In this document: positions 36,428 through 46,791 of the stretch, one piece after another
Numbering within the stretch: position 1 is the stretch's first letter
Layout: every line of letters starts with the position of its first letter
Source: Mycobacterium sp. 852002-40037_SCH5390672
GTDB lineage: Bacteria > Actinomycetota > Actinomycetes > Mycobacteriales > Mycobacteriaceae
Assembly (NCBI RefSeq): GCF_001665875.1
Contig: NZ_LZTA01000067.1
Span: forward strand, 17,524 to 81,523
DNA length: 64,000 bases
Reading direction: 5' to 3'
The notes under the pieces: generated by a model
What the model saw: the letters and a program-made list of their open reading frames with translations, nothing else
Databases searched by the model: none
What the model was told of the DNA's origin: nothing
Position numbers and translations under genes: made by a program

Positions 36428-36446
36428 GGCCTTTCCCGGCTTCAGT

Positions 36447-36788
36447 TCAGTGGCACAACTGCGTGCAGCCGGCGCAGCTTCCGGCGCAGGCGGGCGCAGC
36501 CGCTTCCCGGCGCAGCGCGAAGCGCGCGCTTTGCCACGAGCCCGCGGCCAGCGTTCCCAGCGCGCCCACGACGCAGACGATGAGCACCACCAGCGCGGTA
36601 TCTGGGACGGCGGCCATGGCGACCGCGCCACCGGCTGCCAGCATCACCGCGGCCGCCAACTGGGTCGGCGCCATCGCGCGCAGCGCCAATGCAGTGGCAC
36701 CGGAATTCCGGTTGTGCGCCAGCGACCAGGTGCCGAACCCCGCCGAGGCCACCGCCGCACACATGCACAGGACGCCCGCAATCAGCAT
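36447..36788 (-). CDS. Small membrane protein with Cys-rich tail (Rv0039c-like)
   Basis: 113-residue protein with three predicted transmembrane segments (about 3-22, 40-60, 64-84). The C-terminus ends CAGSCAGCTQLCH, four Cys and one His within 13 residues, a possible metal-binding tail. It converges with the UPF0301 gene. Function unknown; the Cys tail could bind zinc or take part in a redox reaction, which is inference. Confidence 0.82.
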   Translation of the reverse strand: MLIAGVLCMCAAVASAGFGTWSLAHNRNSGATALALRAMAPTQLAAAVMLAAGGAVAMAAVPDTALVVLIVCVVGALGTLAAGSWQSARFALRREAAAPACAGSCAGCTQLCH

Positions 36789-36851
36789 GGGGCCACAATA
36801 CGAGCCGGGTTACCGGCCCGCGCGTCCGGCTCTGCGGGCGTCGGCGCGTCC

Positions 36852-38045
36852 TTAGTGCTGGAGGAACGAGAAGTTCGGTAGCGGGGGCAGGCCCGGCACC
36901 ATGGCCAACAGGCTGGGTGCGTGCTGCTGGCCCATCATCGGTGCCTGCGCGGGGAGCCCGACCGGGGCCGCCGGCGAGGTTTGGGCGAGCGGTACCAGCG
37001 GAGTCGCGCCGGGTGCCGGGGCAACCGGGGTCACGGCCGGTGCCGGGCCGGCAGGCGCGACTGGAGCCGCAACCGGCGCCGGGGCAACCGGAGTCACGGC
37101 CGGTGCCGGAGCGGCCGGCGCGACCGGAGCCGGAGCAACCGGGGCGAGCGGAGCAGCGGTGGCAGCCTGGGCGGGCAGCCCAACCGGCGAGGCAGCGGGT
37201 GCCTGGGCCGGCGCCGGAGCCGCCGCGCCGGGGGCGCTTACGCGGAATCCGTTGATGATGGCGTCGGTGGCCGGTGCGTCGGCGACGCTCACCGCACGAT
37301 CGGTGGTGACCGACAGCGACACGAGGTACTTGTCGTGACCCGACGTCGCGATGACGTGGCGCCGCGACGTGTTGAGCGTCAAATCACCGTCGCGGTAGGT
37401 GCCCTCGACAATCGACGACGGAAAGCCGCCGAAATCGGTCATCGACGCATTGGTGGGCTGCCACGCCAGAAGCTTCTGGCTGTCGACGTAGCCGTGGCTG
37501 ATGGCCTCTTTCGGATCAAAGGCACCGACCAGTTTGTACACCACGACCTGCGCATTTGATGAATAGATGCTGCTGCCGCGCCGGTCGGCGATCACCGCGA
37601 ACGCGTCCGGCACATTGGGGTCGGGCACCTGGGTCCAGCGCGCGGGCACCGGCAAGGTGATGTCGAGTGCCTTGAAGCCCTGGGGCTTCTGCGCCTCGAG
37701 CTTCACCCCCTTCGACTGCAGGAATTCATGGATCGTTCCCGACGTCGCGGGAGCCGGAGCCGGAGCCACTGGCGGCACGGCGGCAGGCGCCGTTGTTCCC
37801 GGGGCCGCGGCGATAGCCGGCGGGACGATCTGGTTGCCGGCCGGCGGGGCCGCGAGGTATCGGCTCGGCGGCACCAGCTCGGGTCCGAGGTTCTGCGGTG
37901 CCTGGGCGGGAACCGCGGGAACGGGTGCTGGCGCCGGAGGCAACGGGTCTGCCGATGCCGTGCCGCCCGCAACAACCGCCAGACCCATCAGGCCAGCGAC
38001 CATACCGCCGAGGAGTGCCCGGTGGACGGGGACGATCTCAATCAT
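36852..38045 (-). CDS. mtc28: Proline-rich secreted antigen Mtc28 (LpqN-type domain)
   Basis: 397-residue exported protein. The signal peptide (1-33, [20 protein letters not shown], cut near ASADP) is followed by a Pro/Ala-rich segment, then a globular domain (about 120-285; [40 protein letters not shown]) similar to the LpqN/LpqT-type domain, and a long Pro/Ala/Val tail. ATG 38045 starts the conserved signal peptide; the longer frame is not conserved. The tail is longer than in M. tuberculosis Mtc28 and contains tandem repeats. T-cell antigen in tuberculosis; cellular role unclear. Confidence 0.9.
   Translation of the reverse strand: MIEIVPVHRALLGGMVAGLMGLAVVAGGTASADPLPPAPAPVPAVPAQAPQNLGPELVPPSRYLAAPPAGNQIVPPAIAAAPGTTAPAAVPPVAPAPAPATSGTIHEFLQSKGVKLEAQKPQGFKALDITLPVPARWTQVPDPNVPDAFAVIADRRGSSIYSSNAQVVVYKLVGAFDPKEAISHGYVDSQKLLAWQPTNASMTDFGGFPSSIVEGTYRDGDLTLNTSRRHVIATSGHDKYLVSLSVTTDRAVSVADAPATDAIINGFRVSAPGAAAPAPAQAPAASPVGLPAQAATAAPLAPVAPAPVAPAAPAPAVTPVAPAPVAAPVAPAGPAPAVTPVAPAPGATPLVPLAQTSPAAPVGLPAQAPMMGQQHAPSLLAMVPGLPPLPNFSFLQH
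37015..37146. repeat. 63-bp tandem repeat in the mtc28 tail
   Basis: Near-identical 33-bp cores at 37015 and 37078 repeat with a 63-bp period (21 residues), coding for [10 protein letters not shown] on the minus strand. In-frame expansion explains the longer tail. Confidence 0.7.
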
Positions 38046-38229
38046 CTGCGTCGGTCCTTCCAATGGCTCAGTACCAGAAGCCGTCGATAGTGGCTGACTG
38101 TAACTAGAGGTCAAAGGCGGTGAATAGGCTCGAAACACACCTGGGATGAACCCCTGATCCGCGCGCAACGGAACCGAGACCAACCTGTGGCCGGCGGACT
38201 CGTCGTGTCGGCCCTTATACCCTGTTCAG

Positions 38230-41139
38230 GTGACCGACTCCCCGACCGCTTCGCCGCCAAGCAGCTCTGACGGCGCTGTGCCCGACTCCGACGCGCCGCC
38301 GTATCGCTACACCGCGGCGCTGGCGGGCCGTATCGAGGGCGCGTGGCAGGAGAACTGGGCGAAGCTCGGGACATTCGACGTGCCCAATCCGGTCGGATCG
38401 CTGGCCCCGGCAGACGGAGCCCCGGTCCCGGACGACAAGTTGTTCGTGCAGGACATGTTTCCCTACCCGTCAGGAGAGGGTCTGCATGTCGGCCATCCGC
38501 TGGGCTACATCGCAACGGACGTGTACGCCCGCTATTACCGGATGACCGGTCGTAACGTGTTGCATGCGTTAGGTTTTGACGCGTTCGGGTTGCCCGCCGA
38601 ACAGTACGCGGTGCAGACCGGCACCCATCCGCGCACCCGTACCGAGGCCAACGTCGTGAATTTCCGGCGCCAACTGGGTCGCCTGGGCCTCGGCCACGAC
38701 AGGCGGCGCAGCTTCTCCACCACCGACGTCGAGTTCTACAAGTGGACCCAGTGGATCTTCCTGCAGATCTATAACGCTTGGTTCGACACGGCCGCCAACA
38801 AGGCCCGCCCCATCGCCGAGCTGGTCGCCGAATTCGATTCCGGTGTCCGCGCCCTCGAGGACGGGCGGGACTGGGCCGGGCTTTCAGCGGGGGAGCGGGC
38901 CGACGTGATCGACGGCCACCGGTTGGTCTACCGGGCCGACTCGATGGTGAATTGGTGTCCCGGTCTGGGCACCGTCCTGGCGAACGAAGAGGTCACCGCC
39001 GACGGACGCAGCGACCGCGGCAATTTCCCGGTATTCCGGAAACGCTTGCGGCAGTGGATGATGCGAATCACCGCGTACTCCGATCGGCTGCTCGACGACC
39101 TCGACGTACTGGACTGGCCCGAACCGGTCAAGACCATGCAGCGCAACTGGATCGGTCGCTCCACCGGGGCCAAAGCGCTGTTCGCCGCGACCGGAGCCGA
39201 TGGCGCGACGGTCGATATCGAGGTGTTCACCACCCGGCCGGACACGCTTTTCGGCGCCACCTACTTGGTGCTGGCCCCAGAACACGACCTGGTCGACGGG
39301 TTGGTGGCCGCGGCCTGGCCGGACGGCACCGACCCGCGTTGGACGTATGGCGCCGCCACACCGGGGGAGGCCGTCGCCGCCTACCGGCAGGCGATCGGGT
39401 CGAAGTCAGACCTCGAGCGCCAGGAGAGCAAGGTGAAGACCGGCGTCTTCCTGGGCAGCTATGCCGTCAATCCCACCAACGGGAAGCCGGTGCCGATCTT
39501 CATTGCCGATTACGTGTTGGCCGGGTACGGGACCGGAGCGATCATGGCTGTCCCGGGCCACGACCAGCGTGACTGGGACTTCGCCCGCGAGTTCGGCCTC
39601 CCGATCGTGGAAGTCATTGCCGGCGGCGATATTTCGGAGTCCGCCTACGCTGGCGACGGGGTGCTGGTCAACTCCGGCTACCTCGACGGATTGGATGTGG
39701 CCGCGGCCAAGGAAAAGATCACCGCCCGCTTGGAGGCTGAAGGCCGCGGCTGGGCGCGCGTCGAATTCAAGTTGCGCGATTGGCTTTTCGCCCGCCAGCG
39801 GTATTGGGGCGAACCGTTCCCCATCGTCTACGACGCTGACGGGCGCGCGCATGCGCTTTCCGAAGCCGCGCTGCCGGTCGAGCTGCCCGACGTGCCGGAT
39901 TACTCGCCCGTGCTGTTCGAGCCCGACGACGCCGGCAGCGAGCCGTCGCCGCCGTTGGCCAAGGCGACGGATTGGGTACACGTCGAGCTGGACCTGGGCG
40001 ACGGCCTGAAGCCCTACAGCCGCGACACCAACGTGATGCCGCAGTGGGCCGGCAGTTCCTGGTATGAACTGCGCTACACCGATCCGCATAACTCGGAAAG
40101 GTTCTGCGACAAGGAAAATGAGGCCTACTGGATGGGTCCGCGGCCGGCCGAGCATGGGCCGCAGGATCCGGGTGGGGTCGACTTGTACGTCGGCGGGGCC
40201 GAACACGCGGTGCTGCACCTGCTCTATGCGCGGTTCTGGCACAAGGTTTTATACGACCTGGGCCACGTGAGTTCTCGCGAGCCGTATCGCCGATTGGTCA
40301 ACCAGGGCTACATCCAGGCCTTCGCCTACACCGACTCGCGCGGGTCGTACGTGCCGGCGGAAGAGGTGGTGGAACGGGACGGCCGTTTCGTCTACCGGGG
40401 GCCCGGGGGAGAGGTCGAAGTTTTTCAGGAGTTCGGCAAAATCGGTAAGAGCCTGAAGAATTCGATCTCACCCGACGAGATCTGCGACGACTACGGCGCC
40501 GACACACTGCGGGTGTACGAGATGTCGATGGGCCCGCTGGAGGCCTCCAGGCCCTGGGCGACCAAGGACGTCGTAGGGGCCCATCGCTTCCTGCAGCGTG
40601 TGTGGCGTTTGGTGGTCGACGAGCAGACCGGTGACACGCGTGTCGTCGACGGGGCCGCCCAAGAGTTGACGACCGACACGCTTCGAGCACTGCATCGCAC
40701 CATCGCCGGTGTTGCGGAAGACTATGCTGCACTGCGCAATAACACCGCCGCGGCCAAACTGATCGAATACACCAACCATCTCACCAAGGATCACCGTGAT
40801 GCGGTGCCCCGCGCGGCGGTCGAGCCGCTGGTGTTGATGTTGGCGCCCCTGGCCCCGCATATGGCCGAGGAGTTGTGGCTGCGACTGGGCAACCAGACCC
40901 CGCTGGCGCACGGACCGTTCCCGGTTGCCGACCCCGCTTACCTGGTCGACGACACGGTGGAGTACCCGGTGCAGGTGAACGGCAAAGTGCGCGGGCGAGT
41001 GTTGGTGGCCGCCGATGCCGATCAGGACACACTGAAGGCCGCCGCGCTTGCCGATGACAAGGTCCAGGCATTTTTGGCGGGTGCCAACCCGCGCAAGGTG
41101 ATCGTGGTCCCCGGCCGGCTGGTCAACCTGGTCGTGTAG
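38230..41139 (+). CDS. leuS: Leucyl-tRNA synthetase
   Basis: 969-residue class I synthetase, the same length as in M. tuberculosis. The HIGH motif is HVGH (86-89) within [17 protein letters not shown]. The KMSKS motif is the variant KIGKS near residue 737. The CP1 editing domain includes [14 protein letters not shown], and [12 protein letters not shown] follows. The C-terminal anticodon and tail domains end in VNGKVRGRV...[14 protein letters not shown] 38230 is the start. Divergent from mtc28. Confidence 0.97.
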   Translation: MTDSPTASPPSSSDGAVPDSDAPPYRYTAALAGRIEGAWQENWAKLGTFDVPNPVGSLAPADGAPVPDDKLFVQDMFPYPSGEGLHVGHPLGYIATDVYARYYRMTGRNVLHALGFDAFGLPAEQYAVQTGTHPRTRTEANVVNFRRQLGRLGLGHDRRRSFSTTDVEFYKWTQWIFLQIYNAWFDTAANKARPIAELVAEFDSGVRALEDGRDWAGLSAGERADVIDGHRLVYRADSMVNWCPGLGTVLANEEVTADGRSDRGNFPVFRKRLRQWMMRITAYSDRLLDDLDVLDWPEPVKTMQRNWIGRSTGAKALFAATGADGATVDIEVFTTRPDTLFGATYLVLAPEHDLVDGLVAAAWPDGTDPRWTYGAATPGEAVAAYRQAIGSKSDLERQESKVKTGVFLGSYAVNPTNGKPVPIFIADYVLAGYGTGAIMAVPGHDQRDWDFAREFGLPIVEVIAGGDISESAYAGDGVLVNSGYLDGLDVAAAKEKITARLEAEGRGWARVEFKLRDWLFARQRYWGEPFPIVYDADGRAHALSEAALPVELPDVPDYSPVLFEPDDAGSEPSPPLAKATDWVHVELDLGDGLKPYSRDTNVMPQWAGSSWYELRYTDPHNSERFCDKENEAYWMGPRPAEHGPQDPGGVDLYVGGAEHAVLHLLYARFWHKVLYDLGHVSSREPYRRLVNQGYIQAFAYTDSRGSYVPAEEVVERDGRFVYRGPGGEVEVFQEFGKIGKSLKNSISPDEICDDYGADTLRVYEMSMGPLEASRPWATKDVVGAHRFLQRVWRLVVDEQTGDTRVVDGAAQELTTDTLRALHRTIAGVAEDYAALRNNTAAAKLIEYTNHLTKDHRDAVPRAAVEPLVLMLAPLAPHMAEELWLRLGNQTPLAHGPFPVADPAYLVDDTVEYPVQVNGKVRGRVLVAADADQDTLKAAALADDKVQAFLAGANPRKVIVVPGRLVNLVV

Positions 41140-41145
41140 CGCCGC

Positions 41146-41817
41146 CTAGCGCTGGGTGGGTCGCAGCACCACCTCGTGGACGTGCCCGTCGGGCGGGGTG
41201 GCCACCGCATGAGCGACCGCGGCCGCGACCGTCTCGGGCTTCAAAAAGTTGGCGGGGTCATACGTGCCGCCCTCGAACTCGACGAGTTCTCGCTGCATGT
41301 CGCTGTCGGTTCGGCCCGGATAGATCGTCGTCACCCGCAACTCCGGTTCGGCACTGCGCAGCGAGTCCGCGAAGGCGCGCAGCGCGAACTTACTGGCCGA
41401 ATACGAAGCCATACCCCGCGAAGCGTCGCGGCCCGCACCGGAGTTGATGAACACCACCTGGCCGCGCGCCCGTCGCAGCGCCGGCAGCAGCGCCAGGGTA
41501 AGTTCCACCGGTCCAAAGACGTTCACGGCGAACGTGGCACGCCATTCGTCGACGTTGGAGTCGGCGACGCTGCCGGGTATGGCCAATCCCGCGTTGTGCA
41601 CCAGTACGTCGAGTTCGTCCACGATTTCGCAGGTGGCTTCGATATCGCCGGAGTCGGTGAGGTCCAGTGGAAACGTGGTGGCGCCGAGCCGCTCTGCGAC
41701 AGCGTCGAGCCGATCGGATGGTCGGCCGGCCAGCAGCAGGGTGTGCGTGGGGGCCAGCGCCGCGGCGATTGCCGAACCGATACCGCCGCCGGCGCCGGTG
41801 ATGAGTGCATTGGGCAT
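41146..41817 (-). CDS. Short-chain dehydrogenase/reductase
   Basis: 223-residue classical SDR. The cofactor motif TGAGGGIG is at 7-14, NAG at about 72-74, the catalytic Ser in INSGAG, and YxxxK in ASYSASKFALRAF. SDRs reduce carbonyls or oxidise alcohols with NAD(P)(H); the small C-terminal region leaves substrate open. ATG 41817 begins the Rossmann strand. It is 58 bp downstream of marR on the same strand and ends 7 bp from the leuS stop on the other strand. Confidence 0.9.
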   Translation of the reverse strand: MPNALITGAGGGIGSAIAAALAPTHTLLLAGRPSDRLDAVAERLGATTFPLDLTDSGDIEATCEIVDELDVLVHNAGLAIPGSVADSNVDEWRATFAVNVFGPVELTLALLPALRRARGQVVFINSGAGRDASRGMASYSASKFALRAFADSLRSAEPELRVTTIYPGRTDSDMQRELVEFEGGTYDPANFLKPETVAAAVAHAVATPPDGHVHEVVLRPTQR

Positions 41818-41875
41818 GCCCTGCAGCTTACCGACCTCGCAAGCGCAGGCGAAAACTGTTGAAGCGCTGGCCTTT

Positions 41876-42379
41876 TCAGGCTTCTTTGCGTGCAGGTGGC
41901 ACGCCGGCAGGTCCGGAGACGGGGTCACCGGAGGCCAGTCGTTCCAGCGGCGCCAGCGCCTGCGTCAGGGTGTTGAGGTCCGACGCCGGGAGCTGGCTCA
42001 GCATCGCGGCCAGGGAAGCGCGTCGATTGGCCAGCGACTCACCGTGAACGGCCCGCCCCCGGGGGGTGATGTCCACGAGCACCGCACGCAGGTCGGAGGG
42101 GTCGCGGGAACGCTTGACCAGCCCGACCTTCTCCAACCGGCGGATCGCCACGGTTGTGGTGGGCGTCCGCACCCGTTCGTGTGCGGCGAGATCGGTCATC
42201 CGGATCGGGCCCTGGTCGAGCAGGGTGACCAGAATCGACAACTGCGCCAGGGTCAGCTCCCCGGCCGCCGCGCCGCTGGGGTCGCCACGGCGCAGAATCG
42301 CAAACAATTTGGACAGCGCTCGATGCAAACCTTCGGCGAGCTCGGCTACCTCGGCCGGGTTCGATTCGCTGTCTGCCAT
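41876..42379 (-). CDS. MarR-family transcriptional regulator (Rv0042c-like)
   Basis: 167-residue MarR with the winged helix at about 45-115 (LTLAQLSILVTLLDQGPIRM, ERVRTPTTTVAIRRLEKVGL, RDPSDLRAVLVDITPRG). It lies downstream of the ABC importer genes and upstream of the SDR. The start region has a perfect dyad ATCGGGA-N5-TCCCGAT (42382-42400), 3 bp before ATG 42379, which suits autorepression. Ligand unknown. Confidence 0.9.
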   Translation of the reverse strand: MADSESNPAEVAELAEGLHRALSKLFAILRRGDPSGAAAGELTLAQLSILVTLLDQGPIRMTDLAAHERVRTPTTTVAIRRLEKVGLVKRSRDPSDLRAVLVDITPRGRAVHGESLANRRASLAAMLSQLPASDLNTLTQALAPLERLASGDPVSGPAGVPPARKEA

Positions 42380-42381
42380 AA

Positions 42382-42400
42382 ATCGGGAGTCTATCCCGAT
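42382..42400. promoter_or_regulatory. Candidate MarR operator dyad
   Basis: 7-bp perfect arms ATCGGGA and TCCCGAT with a 5-bp spacer lie immediately upstream of the marR ATG. A second dyad CCACTA-GT-TAGTGG is at 42427-42440, just after the ABC ATPase stop. MarR proteins often bind dyads of this size. Confidence 0.5.
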
Positions 42401-42443
42401 ATGAGGTGCTTACAAGGGAGCTATTGCCACTAGTTAGTGGAGA

Positions 42444-43193
42444 TCAAAGCACTTGGGACAAAAACCGCTGCAGCCGTTCGGTCTCTGCCGCTTCGAATAT
42501 CTCCTCAGGAGGGCCCCATTCCACGACCTTGCCGTGATCCATAAACACGACGGCGTCGGATGCGGACCGTGCGAAGCCCATTTCGTGGGTCACCACAACC
42601 ATTGTCATGCCGTCGGCGCCAAGGTCGGCAATGAGTTGCAGTATTCCCTTGACCATTTCGGGATCCAGCGCCGAGGTCGCCTCGTCGAAAAACATCACCT
42701 GTGGCGCCATTGCCAGCGCGCGGGCAATAGCCACTCGCTGTTGTTGGCCGCCCGACAACATGCTCGGGCGGGCACCGGCCTTGTGCTTCAGGCCAACTCG
42801 GTCCAACTGTGTCATCGCCAGGTCGCGGGCTTGGTCGGCCTGCAGACGCCGCAACTTTCGTGGTGCCATCGCCACGTTGTCCAGCACGCTGCGGTGCGGG
42901 AAGAGGTTGAAATGCTGGAACACCATGCCGATACGCTGGCGCAGCTCGTCGGGATCGTCGCGCAGCACCGATTGGCCATCCAGCAGAATGTCGCCGCTGT
43001 CAGGCTCATACAAGCGGTTCAGGGTGCGCAGCAGTGTCGACTTGCCCGAGCCGGATGGCCCGATGATCGCCACGGTGCTGCCCGCGGGTGCCTCGATGTC
43101 GACGCCGCGCAGCACCTTGCTTCCACCCAGGGTTTGGTGAATGTCTTTGGCCGCCAGCGACACTGACGCACGCCCATGGATAACGGAGGTCAC
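42444..43193 (-). CDS. Polar amino-acid ABC transporter, ATP-binding protein
   Basis: 249-residue ABC ATPase of the GlnQ/HisP type. Walker A GPSGSGKST, signature LSGGQQQRVAIARA and Walker B VMFFDEATSALD are intact, with Q-loop VFQHFNLFPH. GTG 43193 overlaps the permease stop by 4 nt, so both are one operon. It energises the fused binding protein-permease for import of a polar amino acid, probably glutamine or glutamate-like; specificity not determinable. Confidence 0.93.
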   Translation of the reverse strand: MTSVIHGRASVSLAAKDIHQTLGGSKVLRGVDIEAPAGSTVAIIGPSGSGKSTLLRTLNRLYEPDSGDILLDGQSVLRDDPDELRQRIGMVFQHFNLFPHRSVLDNVAMAPRKLRRLQADQARDLAMTQLDRVGLKHKAGARPSMLSGGQQQRVAIARALAMAPQVMFFDEATSALDPEMVKGILQLIADLGADGMTMVVVTHEMGFARSASDAVVFMDHGKVVEWGPPEEIFEAAETERLQRFLSQVL

Positions 43194-45013
43194 GTGATTT
43201 CCTGGCCGAATGTCGTGGCAAGCATGTCGGCGTCGTCCTCTCCCGCGGCGGCGCGGCGTCCGCGGCGAAGCCGGGTGTCGATGTAGTTGACCAAATGCGT
43301 TAGCGGGATGGTCAATAGCAGGTAGAAGAGACCGGCGGCCACCAACGGCGACAAGCTCCCGGTCTGTGCGTTGAGATCTCGTCCCACCTGGAACAGTTCT
43401 CGCTGATCGGCGATCAGGCCGAGGAAGTAAACCAGCGCGGAGGCCTTCAACAGCCCGATCGCCTGATTGACCAGGGCGGGGAGCACGCGGCGGATTCCCT
43501 GCGGTACCACCACCAGGCGCATCGCGGTGACATAGCTGAAGCCGAGCGCCCGGGAGGCTTCCAGTTGTCCGGGGTCGACGCTTTGAATTCCGGAGCGCAG
43601 AATCTCGCCGATGTAGGCGGCGGCCATCAATCCGAGTGCGGCAATGCCGAGCGGATAGGGATTTTTGTTGGTCAACCCACTGACCAATGGGCCGATGCCC
43701 ATCCCGATGAGCAAGATGATCACCACTTCAGGCAGGCCGCGAAAGATGTCGGTGTATACCCGCGCCGGCCAGCGCAGCCAGCGCCGGTGCGAGATGCCGG
43801 CCATCGCCAGCACCATTCCGAACGCCAGGCCGATCACCAGGGCACTGTTGGTCAGGATCAAGGTATTGGGCAGCCCGGTGGTGAACAGAATCGGGATGGC
43901 TTGTCGGTACATGTCCCAGTCGAAGAAGGAATCACCCAGCTGGGCCAGTGGTGATTTCGGGGCGGGCGGGCCCGCCGGCGAACGGTGCTGTTTCGCGATG
44001 GCGGCGAAGTCCGGCAACTTCGGAATGGGCGCGGCTTTGGAGCCGGGTTTCCAGCCGGGCGGCATTGTCCGCGGCACCCACTGGGTGTACAGGTGCGCCC
44101 AGGTGCCGTCGGCAATGACGGCGTCCAACCCGGAATTGAGCGCGTCAATCAACGGTGTATTGCCTCGAGCAACCGCATAAGCCACGAAATTGCCTGGGCT
44201 GTAGGTGTTCGCGGTGACCACCGCCGGATCACCGGGGCGAATGACGGTCGCTGCGAGCGTCCCCGGCGCCACCCACGCATCGATCTGACGGGACTTGAGG
44301 CTCGCGTACAAGGTGGCAAAGCCGGGATATTTCACGGGTTGCAGATGCAATACGTCGACGACGTACGACTCCTCGACGGTGCCTTGCACGACGCCGATGC
44401 GCTGGCCTGCCGCGAGGTCGCTGAATTTGTGGATCGTCGAACCAGGCGGCACCACCAGCGAATAGAAGCCGAAGTCGTAGCCGTTCGTGAAAGAAACCGT
44501 GTGCCGACGGGCGTCGGTGGCTTTCACCGCCGCCGAGCCGACGTCGAAGCGCCGGGACGCCACCTGGGCGAGCAACGCGGAAAAGTCGGTGCTGACGAAG
44601 CGGACTTGCAGACCCAGTTTGTCGGCGATGGCCCGCAGCAGTTGGTTGTCGAAGCCGCTGAATTCGCCGGTGGGATTGATGCAGATGTTGGGTGGGGCGT
44701 CCGACAGCGTGCCGACCGTCAGGACTCCCGGCACGCCGAGGCCCAAGGCGCCGACGTCGACGGCGCTGAGCGGCTCGACGGACGCCGTTGTGTCGCGGTC
44801 ATCCTCGCCGGTGGTCGGGTTCTCGGTCAGATCCTTGGGCAGGGACCTGGCGCTGTCTACCCCCGCGGGGGCACATTGATTCCAGTCGGCGGCCGCCGGG
44901 GCAACCGGTCCACCCAGCGAGATGCCGCACACCATCAGGACTGTCGCGGCCAGGCCGAATGCCCTTCCGCGGTGCTTGGTGTGCCGGCCCACGCGCGAAC
45001 TCATCAGTGTCAC
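43190..45013 (-). CDS. Fused amino-acid ABC binding protein and permease
   Basis: 607-residue fusion. The signal peptide (about 1-42, ending APAAADW) is followed by a periplasmic-type amino-acid binding domain (about 75-310; CINPTGEFSGFDNQLLRAIA, then DVGSAAVKATDARRHTVSFT). From about residue 360 a His/Glu-type permease has several helices and the EAA-like loop EASRALGFSYVTAMRLVVVP. The fusion tethers the receptor to its channel. GTG 45013 or ATG 45004 may start it. It is 40 bp after the GntR gene and overlaps the ATPase start by 4 nt. Confidence 0.9.
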   Translation of the reverse strand: MTLMSSRVGRHTKHRGRAFGLAATVLMVCGISLGGPVAPAAADWNQCAPAGVDSARSLPKDLTENPTTGEDDRDTTASVEPLSAVDVGALGLGVPGVLTVGTLSDAPPNICINPTGEFSGFDNQLLRAIADKLGLQVRFVSTDFSALLAQVASRRFDVGSAAVKATDARRHTVSFTNGYDFGFYSLVVPPGSTIHKFSDLAAGQRIGVVQGTVEESYVVDVLHLQPVKYPGFATLYASLKSRQIDAWVAPGTLAATVIRPGDPAVVTANTYSPGNFVAYAVARGNTPLIDALNSGLDAVIADGTWAHLYTQWVPRTMPPGWKPGSKAAPIPKLPDFAAIAKQHRSPAGPPAPKSPLAQLGDSFFDWDMYRQAIPILFTTGLPNTLILTNSALVIGLAFGMVLAMAGISHRRWLRWPARVYTDIFRGLPEVVIILLIGMGIGPLVSGLTNKNPYPLGIAALGLMAAAYIGEILRSGIQSVDPGQLEASRALGFSYVTAMRLVVVPQGIRRVLPALVNQAIGLLKASALVYFLGLIADQRELFQVGRDLNAQTGSLSPLVAAGLFYLLLTIPLTHLVNYIDTRLRRGRRAAAGEDDADMLATTFGQEIT

Positions 45014-45053
45014 CGTAACGACTGAACGGCGACACGGCCCCTTCAGCGTCGGT

Positions 45054-45794
45054 TCAAAGGGCCAATGATGCTTCGCCGCAGATCGTATCCGCGTCGGCGA
45101 TTATCTCCAGCGGGCCCGAAACGATCCGGGATTCGTCGTCGGGTGGGGTGAAGACCCGCCGCCGGTACAGTTCGGCAAGCATGGTCTGGGCCATCAGATA
45201 GGAGCGGTCGATGCACGCCGCCCGCGCGGCTACGGAGTCGCGCCGGTGTATCGCCGACGTCTCGTCTTCGTAGAAGGGCAGCATCTCGTCGCGCCCGCTC
45301 TGATAGGTCGTCCAAAAGAGGCGTGGAATCAGATTCTGCGAGGCGCGGATGGTGGCGTGGAGCCGCGGTCCGGCGTACTCGTCGTTGAGCGTGCGCCGGT
45401 ATTCGGCGGCGAGGTCGGTGAAGGCGCGCGAATCCTTGGCCGTGCGCAGCGAGCGCATGAGCGTATCGAGCTGTCCCAAGATCCGCGGCGTGGGATTGGT
45501 GGCCGCGCGTGCGGACGCAGTCCCATTGAGCAGTCCGTCGAGCTCGTGGTGCTCGAGAACGGTGGCTTCGTCGAACCGCTCGACGAAGGCGCCCCGGTGG
45601 TAACGCGTGGACACAATGCCGTCGTGTTCGAGCTGGACCAGCGCTTCTTGGATCGGGACCCGGCTGACTCCCAGGACCAGCGCAATTTCGTTGCGGTCGA
45701 CGCGGTCCCCGCTGCGCAGCTTTCCAGTCAGCAACAGGTGGAGGATATGCGAAACAACCAGGTCCTTTTCTTTGACCCCGTATTTCTTCGGCAT
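45054..45794 (-). CDS. GntR-family regulator, FadR subfamily (Rv0043c-like)
   Basis: 246-residue regulator. Winged helix at about 8-70 ([40 protein letters not shown]) and a C-terminal all-helical FCD-type ligand domain with metal-ligand-like His/Asp residues. Located 40 bp upstream of the ABC importer on the same strand, so it probably controls import in response to an amino or organic acid. ATG 45794. Confidence 0.88.
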   Translation of the reverse strand: MPKKYGVKEKDLVVSHILHLLLTGKLRSGDRVDRNEIALVLGVSRVPIQEALVQLEHDGIVSTRYHRGAFVERFDEATVLEHHELDGLLNGTASARAATNPTPRILGQLDTLMRSLRTAKDSRAFTDLAAEYRRTLNDEYAGPRLHATIRASQNLIPRLFWTTYQSGRDEMLPFYEDETSAIHRRDSVAARAACIDRSYLMAQTMLAELYRRRVFTPPDDESRIVSGPLEIIADADTICGEASLAL

Positions 45795-45913
45795 CTTTTC
45801 GTTGAGTCTCTTTCACACCCGGTGCGGCCATCTAGCGCTGCGAGTTTCTCACGAATTGATGCGTGCGTTTAGGTATTCGGCCAATGAACCTGACCCAAAT
45901 GTGGCGGGGCCGT

Positions 45914-46726
45914 TTAACGGCTATTGCGCCACTTGCACAGAGCCTCGGCGGCGGTCAGGTCGTAGTCCGGACCGTTGACGCCGACGGTCAACAGCGTCAC
46001 GCCCAGCGCGGCGAGGCCTTCGGCGTTCGCGATTAACCCGTCGAGGCCCTCGCCACGGCGGACACCGCTGTTGTTCTCAACGCCGGCGGATCTCTCGATG
46101 GTGGACGGGTCGCGCCCGACGGCGGCGCAATGTTCATCCAGCACGGCCGCCGCGGCCGGATAGGTCTCGACCGTGGTGAAGCCGTGCCAGATGTCGCCGT
46201 ATTCGGCGACCATTCGCAGTGTCTTTCGCGGGCCCTTGCCGCCGATCAGGATTGGAAGGTCGCGGGTGGGAGCGGGGTTCAGTTTGCCCAGCCGCTCTTT
46301 GATCCGGGGCAGTGCGGTCGCCAGGTCGTCCAGGCGACTGCCGACGGTACCGAATTCGTAGCCGTACTCGTCGTAGTCCTTTTGTTTCCAGCCCGAACCG
46401 ATGCCCAGGATGAGTCGGCCGTCGCAGATGTGGTCGACGGTGCGAGCCATATCGGCCAGCAACTCAGGATTGCGGTAAGAGTTGCACGTCACCAGCGCGC
46501 CGATATGAATGCGCGACGTCTGCTCGGCCCAGGCCCCGAGCATCGTCCAGCATTCGAAATGCGCGCCGTCGGGATCGCCATAGAGCGGGAAGAAATGATC
46601 CCAGTTGAAGGCGATGTCGACACCGATGTCCTCGCAGCGGCGCACGGCGTCGCGGATCTGGCTGTACTGCGGAGCGTGTTGCGGCTGTAACTGGACACCG
46701 ATACGGATCGGAAAGTTAGCAGTCAT
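45914..46726 (-). CDS. LLM-class F420-dependent oxidoreductase (Rv0044c-like)
   Basis: 270-residue TIM-barrel enzyme of the luciferase-like family. Landmarks: FNWDHFFPLYG, RIHIGALVTCNSYRNPELLA, ICDGRLILGIGSGWKQKDYD and PILIGGKGPRKTLRM. In mycobacteria such enzymes usually use coenzyme F420. The substrate is not known. The stop codon lies in a GCCGTT-T-AACGGC dyad (45909-45921) that may help end transcription. Confidence 0.9.
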   Translation of the reverse strand: MTANFPIRIGVQLQPQHAPQYSQIRDAVRRCEDIGVDIAFNWDHFFPLYGDPDGAHFECWTMLGAWAEQTSRIHIGALVTCNSYRNPELLADMARTVDHICDGRLILGIGSGWKQKDYDEYGYEFGTVGSRLDDLATALPRIKERLGKLNPAPTRDLPILIGGKGPRKTLRMVAEYGDIWHGFTTVETYPAAAAVLDEHCAAVGRDPSTIERSAGVENNSGVRRGEGLDGLIANAEGLAALGVTLLTVGVNGPDYDLTAAEALCKWRNSR

Positions 46727-46791
46727 GGGCGTCGCTCCTCATCGCTTCGCTCTGCACCGTCGTCGACGCGGGTCATGTCCCCACCGTAGGC

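Noticed and set aside
45909..45921. GCCGTT-T-AACGGC as an operator
   Set aside because: It overlaps the stop codon of the F420-type oxidoreductase; a weak terminator role is simpler and the site is not near a start.
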